A stretch of 7,109 nucleotides of DNA from Planctomycetales bacterium (lineage in GTDB: Bacteria > Planctomycetota > SBBH01), in assembly GCA_005239795.1 (NCBI GenBank), contig SBBH01000219.1, positions 1 through 7,109 on the forward strand, given 5' to 3'. Position numbers and translations under genes: made by a program. The notes beneath the pieces were generated by a model. It was given only the letters and a program-made list of their open reading frames with translations. It ran no database searches and had not been told where the DNA came from. This document shows, piece by piece, positions 1 to 4,680 of this stretch (the stretch's first letter is position 1; each line of letters starts with the position of its first letter).

Positions 1-1
1 A

Positions 2-58
2 TGCCTGTTATCGCTGAGCCGCTTTTACGAACTATTTTTGGAGGCATTTCCCCTGTGA
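2..58 (+). CDS. Possible 3' end of an upstream gene (partial, unrecognised)
   Basis: An open frame enters from the left edge and stops at TGA 56-58. It reads as an 18-residue, mostly hydrophobic tail containing LSRFYELFLEAF, which could be a C-terminal helix. Eleven of its 18 codons end in G or C, more than in the competing frame 1, which runs to a TGA at 79-81 with 11 of 26. The stretch is much more AT-rich than the rest of the window, so it may equally be non-coding leader DNA. No family can be recognised from so few residues, and the call rests only on the open frame and codon ending. Confidence 0.25.
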   Translation, partial: CLLSLSRFYELFLEAFPL

Positions 59-101
59 AATGTTGGAAAAGTCACCACTGAACTGGGGATACTCGAGGTC
101 A

Positions 102-1244
102 ATGGTGGTATCGGCGCATATCGCACATCTCTCGGCGTCGACGGCCTACGGCGGTGGGGAGGAGCATCTGCGCGTCCTCCTGGCCGGGCTCGCGCAGCGC
201 GGCTGGCGCGTGACACTCGTTTGTCCGCCAGCCTCCCCGCTCCGCCCGGCGCTTGCGACGAGCGGCATCATTTTCCGGAATTGGGGCCCCTTCGGTGCGG
301 CAGACAGGAGCGCTCCGTGGGAGCTCCTGTCCTGGTCGCGCCGCGAGCGGATCGACCTTTTCCACAGCCACAACCCTCTTGAGGATCTGAGTGCGGCTGC
401 CGTGCGGCTTGCGGGAGAGCCGCCGCGCGCAGTCACGACGATCCATGACCGCGTTGTGATGGACGGCCAGGGGCGCCGCCGCCGGGACATGCACGCGCGA
501 CTTTATCGCCAGGTTCTGCGGCGCGGTTTTGACGCAATCTTGGCGGTTTCCGAGGCAACGCGGCGGGATGTCTTGACGTTCGCGGGGTTGGCGCCCCATC
601 GGGTGCGGGCGATCGTCAACGGCACCGATTTTGCGCGCCTCGACGCGGCGCCCGAGCGCCTGGCGGCACGGCGGGCGCTCGGCCTACCAGCTGAGGCGTT
701 TGTTTTCAGCATGGGGGCGCGTGTTGAGACTCTGGAGCACCGCAAAAAGGGGGTGACAGAATTTCTTGCGGCATCGCTAAAAATCCTGGCCGCCCTGCCT
801 CAAGCTTGCGCTTGCGTGGTGGGATTGGGGCGGCGCGCTCGGGAGGAGGCGCTCGGAATCCTGGCTGGACGGCCGGAAGCGGCGCGCGTGCTCCTTGAAC
901 CATTCCGTTCCGATTTTCCGGTTGTCCTTGCGGCTTGTGACGTCTTTGTGCTTCCCTCTCTCTACGAGGGACTATCTCGTGGCCTCATCGAAGCGATGGG
1001 AATGGGGCGCCCCGTCGTTGCCACCGCCGTGGATGGCACCGTCGAAGCGCTCCCTGCCGCCGCAGGGCTTCTGGTGCCGCCGGCTGATTCAGGCGCCTTG
1101 GCGGGGGCTGTTCTGACATTGGCGAAAGATCCGATGCGGTGCGCCCGAATGGGAGAGGCGGGCCGGGTCCACGCCAGAAGCCGCTACGGCGCCAGCCACA
1201 TGACGGACCAGATCGAGAAAATTTATCGGGAGCTTCTCGCGTGA
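102..1244 (+). CDS. Glycosyltransferase family 4 protein (GT-B fold), first of the cluster
   Basis: This is a predicted cytosolic, retaining glycosyltransferase that moves a sugar from a nucleotide-sugar donor to a glycan or lipid-linked acceptor; donor and acceptor are unknown. From the ATG at 102 it has 380 residues, normal for GT4. The N-terminal Rossmann half opens with HIAHLS and the glycine-rich GGGEEHL (17-23), a usual GT4 acceptor-side loop. TTIHD (112-116), AVSEATRRDV (148-157) and VNGTD (172-176) follow. The C-terminal donor half has RKKG near 214-217 and the E-x7-E signature, with E289 and E297 in LYEGLSRGLIE. An in-frame ATG at 60 would add 14 residues. I prefer 102 because the added stretch is AT-rich, the family usually begins just before this first strand, and GGAGG at 40-44 is 15 bases from ATG 60. 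The local site for 102 (GAGG 95-98) is only 3 bases away, so GTG 105 is also possible. It overlaps the next gene by four bases. Confidence 0.88.
   Translation: MVVSAHIAHLSASTAYGGGEEHLRVLLAGLAQRGWRVTLVCPPASPLRPALATSGIIFRNWGPFGAADRSAPWELLSWSRRERIDLFHSHNPLEDLSAAAVRLAGEPPRAVTTIHDRVVMDGQGRRRRDMHARLYRQVLRRGFDAILAVSEATRRDVLTFAGLAPHRVRAIVNGTDFARLDAAPERLAARRALGLPAEAFVFSMGARVETLEHRKKGVTEFLAASLKILAALPQACACVVGLGRRAREEALGILAGRPEAARVLLEPFRSDFPVVLAACDVFVLPSLYEGLSRGLIEAMGMGRPVVATAVDGTVEALPAAAGLLVPPADSGALAGAVLTLAKDPMRCARMGEAGRVHARSRYGASHMTDQIEKIYRELLA
1228..1232 (+). promoter_or_regulatory. Shine-Dalgarno fixing the GTG start of the membrane glycosyltransferase
   Basis: GGGAG lies inside the last codons of the upstream GT4 gene, eight bases before GTG 1241. 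It supports that GTG over the upstream in-frame ATG at 1139, which would bury about 100 bases inside the previous gene. Together with the GTGA stop/start overlap at 1241-1244 it suggests translational coupling. Confidence 0.6.
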
Positions 1245-2779
1245 CAGAAATTTTTGGCGCGTCCCGGCGCCGCATGCTGTTTTGGGGGCTCTTAGGCGTA
1301 TGCCTTGCGGTGAGGGGGACCGCCTGGGCGCGCACGCATCTGGTGTCCACCGACGGCGTGAATTTCTACTACATGGCCCAGGAATTTTCCCGGGGGGAAT
1401 GGGCCAATGCCCTGGCTCAGGATCAGCATCCTCTCTATCCCGCCGCGATCGGTCTGATCCATGTTCTTGGGGTGCCGCCCACCGCGTCGTTGGCGGTGTC
1501 GATGATCCTCTGGAGCGCTGTTTTATTCATTCTCTTGTGGCGGCTGGTTGGGGTGCTTTTCGGCGCCTCCACAGCCGCTTGGGCGGGGTGGCTTTTCGCA
1601 GTCCATCCGCTTTTTGCGGTCAATGCCGCCGATTCCTTAAGCGAAACGCCTGCCTTGGCTCTGATGGCGGCCGCGCTTTTTGTGTTGGCGCGGTGGCGCC
1701 AAGTCCCCAGTTGGCGGCTGGAGCTTGTGCTGGGGGGGCTCTCGGGTCTGGGGTATCTCGTGCGTCAGGACGCCGTGGAAGTCCTCCTGGGGGCGATGGT
1801 CCTCTTAGGCTGGGGCGTCGCGCGCGGGACGCTCCCCTCCGCGCGCGCAGGTCGGTGCCTGGTGCTTGCGGGGTTGGGGTTCGCAGTGATCGTCTTTCCT
1901 TACCTTTTTTACCTGCGTCTTGAGGAGGGGCGGTGGATGATCAGCCGCAAGAAAGATCTGGCGGCGCTCTTCCCCTGGCTTTCGCCCGATTATGGAGAGC
2001 ATCCGGAGGTCCCCCTCTTGGGTGTGGCAGATCCTCTCTTAGCCGTGCGCCTTTGGATCCATCGCTGGGATTTCTGGTACACCTGGCAGAAGCAAGTCAT
2101 CGGGGCGTTCCATCCCTTCGTGCTGTTGGCAGCGGGAGTGGGAGCGTTTTGGCGCCGGCCTCGAGATGTCACCCCGCGGCATCGTTCGAGCCTTTTTCTG
2201 GGCGTTTTCTTCTGGTTGCATATTGCCGTCTTGCTTGTGTTGCTGAGCGGTTCAGGATATCTCGAAAAACGGCACGTTCTGTTCGCGGTCCTGGTCGCAC
2301 TGCCCTGGGCCGCCATGGCGTTTGAGCGTGTTCGCGCGTCGGCGATTGTGGCTCTGATGGCGATCGCCAGCGCTGCGGTGCTTCTTCCCCAGGCCTTGAA
2401 AACCCGCCGCGACGACGCCGAGGGACGCCTCGTGTACCGAGAGCTGGGGTGGGGGGCCGCTCGCGCCGCCCTCCCGGCAGGGGCGATCGCCGGCCCTCGG
2501 GGGCGCCAGGGGCAGTGGATCACGTTCTATGCCGCGACGCGCGGCCGTCGCGACATGCTTTTTTACGACGTCGCGGGGGGGCGACTTGAGCTGACGCCAC
2601 AGATTCTGGCCCGAAGCGCGGGGGTCCTCTGTTCCCCCGCGGCCGCGGTTCGGTATGAAAAACTTCTAGCCTCTTGGCGGCCCGCCGCGACGTTGCATGT
2701 TCCCACGCCGGGGCGCGCGCCGGGAGAGGGCGAGAGGGAAGAGATATGGGTGCTCTACAGCCGACCGGAGGCGTATTGA
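1241..2779 (+). CDS. Multi-spanning GT-C / GT39-like membrane glycosyltransferase
   Basis: This 512-residue integral membrane protein resembles the PMT/ArnT-type GT-C superfamily, whose members take a sugar from a polyprenyl-phosphate donor and add it to an acceptor on the outer face of the cytoplasmic membrane. Evidence: about ten hydrophobic segments (roughly residues 12-29, 82-104, 108-127, 136-151, 181-196, 206-225, 286-303, 317-336, 345-361, 366-383). The first extramembrane loop carries STDGVNFYYMAQEF with D38, the likely catalytic Asp, then HPLYP (63-67). HPLF (122-125), SLSETPALAL (132-141) and LVRQDAVEVL (173-182) match conserved PMT-like positions, and EKRHVL (342-347) resembles the late Arg-His motif. 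Residues about 385-512 form a non-membrane tail with no recognised domain. The start is GTG, overlapping the previous stop as GTGA. The specific sugar and acceptor are unknown. The superfamily is fairly secure; the GT39-like label is less so. Confidence 0.82.
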   Translation: MTEIFGASRRRMLFWGLLGVCLAVRGTAWARTHLVSTDGVNFYYMAQEFSRGEWANALAQDQHPLYPAAIGLIHVLGVPPTASLAVSMILWSAVLFILLWRLVGVLFGASTAAWAGWLFAVHPLFAVNAADSLSETPALALMAAALFVLARWRQVPSWRLELVLGGLSGLGYLVRQDAVEVLLGAMVLLGWGVARGTLPSARAGRCLVLAGLGFAVIVFPYLFYLRLEEGRWMISRKKDLAALFPWLSPDYGEHPEVPLLGVADPLLAVRLWIHRWDFWYTWQKQVIGAFHPFVLLAAGVGAFWRRPRDVTPRHRSSLFLGVFFWLHIAVLLVLLSGSGYLEKRHVLFAVLVALPWAAMAFERVRASAIVALMAIASAAVLLPQALKTRRDDAEGRLVYRELGWGAARAALPAGAIAGPRGRQGQWITFYAATRGRRDMLFYDVAGGRLELTPQILARSAGVLCSPAAAVRYEKLLASWRPAATLHVPTPGRAPGEGEREEIWVLYSRPEAY

Positions 2780-3891
2780 AGCGCGTTGTCATCGACCTGC
2801 GCATGGCGGGGTACACCGGCGTCGGCCGCTACGTCCGATGCCTGGTGCAGGCGCTCGCGCGCCTGCAAGGGGCGCGGGCGGATTTCGTGGTCGCAGGGCT
2901 GGCCAATCCCGCGCAGGATCTGGGGTGGCTTCCCGGCGGCGTCGCGATCGCTAAGCCTGAGGTGGCCGTGGGCGTCTATTCGGCGCGCGAGCAGATCGTC
3001 CTAGGCAAGATCCTCGACCGCATGGGGTGCGATCTGGTGCATCTTCCCCATTTCGTCTTTCCCTGGCGCTCTCCCCGCACGCCTGTCGTGACTACGATCC
3101 ACGACCTCATCTACCTTGAGACCTCGGGAGCCGGGAAAAGCCGGCTCCACGAGCTCGCGGCGCGCCGGATGCTCGCGCGCGCGGCCCGGCGCTCTGCGCG
3201 CGTCATCACCGTCTCGAATTTTTCCAAGGAGCGTCTGGTGGCGCGGTTGGGGATAAACCCCGAGAAGGTGGCGGTCATTCCCCACGGTGCGGAACATATG
3301 GCGCTCTCGCCGGAAGACGCGCCGCGCGATCCGGCGACGCTCCTCTACGTGGGGAATCATCTGCCGCACAAGAATCTTCCTTTCCTGATGCGGGTGTTTG
3401 CGCGGGTTCTCGCGGCACGGCCCGATGCTCGCCTCGTCCTCGCGGGCCCCCGCGGCCGGCATACGGAGGCCGCCCAACAAGCCTCCCGAGACGCTGGCGT
3501 CTCGGGAACTGACAAGATCTCCTGGGAGACGGCCCTTGAAGACGAGGCGCTCGTCGCTCTCTATCGACGCGCCACGATCCTTGTTTTTCCCAGCCTCTAC
3601 GAGGGGTTCGGCTTTCCGGTCTTGGAGGCGATGCGCGCGGGGCTTCCGGTGGCGGCGAGCGCCGCCGCGTCGATCCCTGAGGTGGCAGGGGATGCCGGAC
3701 TCCTCCTCCCTCCGGACGACGCCGATGCCTGGACCTCGGCGATTCTGGCGCTTCTTTCGGATACGGCGCACCGCGAGGACCTTTCCCAGCGCGGCCGCGC
3801 GCGCGCCGAAACGTTTTCGTGGGATAAAGCAGCGCGCCAGACGGCGGACGTTTATCAGGAAGTGTTGGCAACGCGCCTCGGGGCACGCTAA
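2746..3891 (+). CDS. Glycosyltransferase family 4 protein (GT-B fold), WbaZ/mannosyltransferase-like
   Basis: This 381-residue GT4 enzyme is predicted to be cytosolic and to use a nucleotide-sugar donor. Many relatives with this layout are mannosyl- or rhamnosyltransferases of O-antigen or exopolysaccharide pathways, but the sugar here is unknown. Motifs in order: VVIDLRM then YTGVGRYV (14-30), a typical N-terminus; VTTIHDLIY (115-123); ITVSNFSKERL (154-164); VIPHGAE (177-183); YVGNHLPHKN (201-210) with the donor-binding Lys 209; LVLAGPRG (230-237); and E-x7-E with E286 and E294 in SLYEGFGFPVLE. ATG 2746 has AGGG seven bases upstream and overlaps the membrane gene by 34 bases. A TTG at 2776, overlapping the previous stop as TTGA and preceded by GGAGG (2767-2771), would give 371 residues beginning KRVVIDLRM, which fits the family better; the true start is unresolved. 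The gene contains two strong inverted repeats (3127-3148 and 3484-3507). Confidence 0.88.
   Translation: MGALQPTGGVLKRVVIDLRMAGYTGVGRYVRCLVQALARLQGARADFVVAGLANPAQDLGWLPGGVAIAKPEVAVGVYSAREQIVLGKILDRMGCDLVHLPHFVFPWRSPRTPVVTTIHDLIYLETSGAGKSRLHELAARRMLARAARRSARVITVSNFSKERLVARLGINPEKVAVIPHGAEHMALSPEDAPRDPATLLYVGNHLPHKNLPFLMRVFARVLAARPDARLVLAGPRGRHTEAAQQASRDAGVSGTDKISWETALEDEALVALYRRATILVFPSLYEGFGFPVLEAMRAGLPVAASAAASIPEVAGDAGLLLPPDDADAWTSAILALLSDTAHREDLSQRGRARAETFSWDKAARQTADVYQEVLATRLGAR
3127..3148. repeat. Intragenic inverted repeat, 8-bp arms
   Basis: GGAGCCGG (3127-3134) and CCGGCTCC (3141-3148) pair perfectly around the six-base loop GAAAAG. It lies within the coding sequence of the second GT4 gene, in a region encoding SGAGKSRLH. 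Stems of this length can arise by chance in GC-rich genes, so function is uncertain; a transcript hairpin is possible. Confidence 0.4.
3484..3507. repeat. Intragenic 24-bp palindrome, perfect 11-bp arms
   Basis: TCCCGAGACGC (3484-3494) and GCGTCTCGGGA (3497-3507) are exact reverse complements separated by TG. The element fills exactly eight in-frame codons (residues 247-254, SRDAGVSG) of the second GT4 gene, between the LAGPRG strand and the E-x7-E helix. This is the longest perfect inverted repeat found by eye in the window. I see no second copy here, so whether it is a dispersed palindromic element cannot be judged. Confidence 0.6.
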
Positions 3892-3904
3892 AACCACGCG
3901 CCCG

Positions 3905-4651
3905 ATGGCCGACCCGAACCCAAAGTCGAAGATCGTCGTCGTCATGCCGGCCTATAACGCCGAGAAGACCTTGAAGCGCACCTACGACGATATCCCCAAG
4001 GACGCGGTCGACGAAATCATCCTGGTGGACGATGCCTCGGGGGACCGGACCGTCGAGATCGCGCGCGCCTTGGGGCTCACCGTCATCGTGCACCCTGTTA
4101 ACCGCGGCTACGGCGCCAACCAGAAGACTTGCTACGCGGAAGCTTTGAAACGCGGTGCCGACATCGTGGTGATGGTCCATCCCGACCACCAATACGATCC
4201 GACAGCCATCCCCCGAATGGTTGGGCCGCTCCTCGACGGAAACTACGATGCCGTCTTCGGCTCGCGCATGCTCGAGGGGAAGCCTCTCGAAGGAGGAATG
4301 CCCAAATGGAAATATTTCTCAAACATCTTTCTGACGGCCCTCGAGAACGCCGCCTTCTATATGTACCTCACCGAATACCATTCGGGGTTCAGAGCCTACA
4401 CCCGAAGGTATCTAGAATCGGTGCGCCTCGATCTCAATTCCGATAACTTCGTTTTCGACACGGAAATCATTGCTCAAGGGATCCTGAAAGGGATGCGGAT
4501 TCATGAGATCCCGATCCTCACGCGTTATTTCCCGGAAGCCTCCCAGATCCGCTTTATGCCGTCCGTGCGCTACGGCCTTTCGATTCTGCTCGTGATCCTC
4601 CGATTTAAGCTCCACGTGTGGGGGAGGCGGCGCTCCCCCCAGTTTGCGTAG
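3905..4651 (+). CDS. Glycosyltransferase family 2 protein, DPM1/polyprenyl-phosphate sugar synthase-like
   Basis: This 248-residue GT-A enzyme is the family 2 type that includes dolichyl- or polyprenyl-phosphate mannose/glucose synthases; it would act on the cytosolic membrane face. Motifs: VVMPAYNAEKTL (12-23), IILVDDASGDRT (38-49) with D42 and D43 for nucleotide binding, NRGYGANQ (66-73), VHPDHQYDP (91-99) at the metal-binding position, FGSRMLEG (118-125), GGMPKWKYFSN (130-140), EYHSGFRAY (157-165), NSDNFVFDTEI (178-188) and EIPILTRYFPEAS (201-213). There is no long C-terminal membrane anchor as in GtrB-type enzymes, only a short hydrophobic stretch (about 222-238). The gene starts 13 bases after the previous stop with no clear Shine-Dalgarno, so it may rely on coupling. 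The reading frame is open upstream to 3398 inside the previous gene, but the family N-terminus begins here. Product identity beyond GT2 is inferred; a direct glycan-transferring role remains possible. Confidence 0.87.
   Translation: MADPNPKSKIVVVMPAYNAEKTLKRTYDDIPKDAVDEIILVDDASGDRTVEIARALGLTVIVHPVNRGYGANQKTCYAEALKRGADIVVMVHPDHQYDPTAIPRMVGPLLDGNYDAVFGSRMLEGKPLEGGMPKWKYFSNIFLTALENAAFYMYLTEYHSGFRAYTRRYLESVRLDLNSDNFVFDTEIIAQGILKGMRIHEIPILTRYFPEASQIRFMPSVRYGLSILLVILRFKLHVWGRRRSPQFA
4620..4645 (+). terminator. Candidate hairpin terminator or attenuator at the end of the glycosyltransferase genes
   Basis: GGGGGAG (4620-4626) and CTCCCCC (4633-4639) form a perfect seven-bp GC stem with the six-base loop GCGGCG, followed by CAG and only three T residues. 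It overlaps the last codons of the GT2 gene, just before topA. The position suits the end of the cluster transcript, but the T tract is weak, so it may be partial or simply a chance result of arginine and glycine codons. Confidence 0.3.
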
Positions 4652-4680
4652 GAAAACGGCGGCTGTAGAGTGTTTCTGTC

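Noticed and set aside
1139..1240. Upstream ATG for the membrane glycosyltransferase
   Set aside because: It would overlap the GT4 gene by over 100 bases; GTG 1241 has a good Shine-Dalgarno and the tidy GTGA overlap.
3398..3904. 5' extension of the GT2 frame into the preceding GT4 gene
   Set aside because: The translated extension is Arg/Ala/Pro-rich shadow sequence, and the GT2 fold begins with its usual first strand right after ATG 3905.
3001..3945. Long open frame on the minus strand (314 codons)
   Set aside because: It lies opposite the second GT4 gene, whose motifs are clear, and its translation is Arg-rich with no recognisable domain; such antisense frames are common in high-GC genes.
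3275..4192. Minus-strand open frame (305 codons) across the GT4/GT2 junction
   Set aside because: It is antisense to two well-supported genes, has low-complexity Arg/Pro content and shows no family motif.
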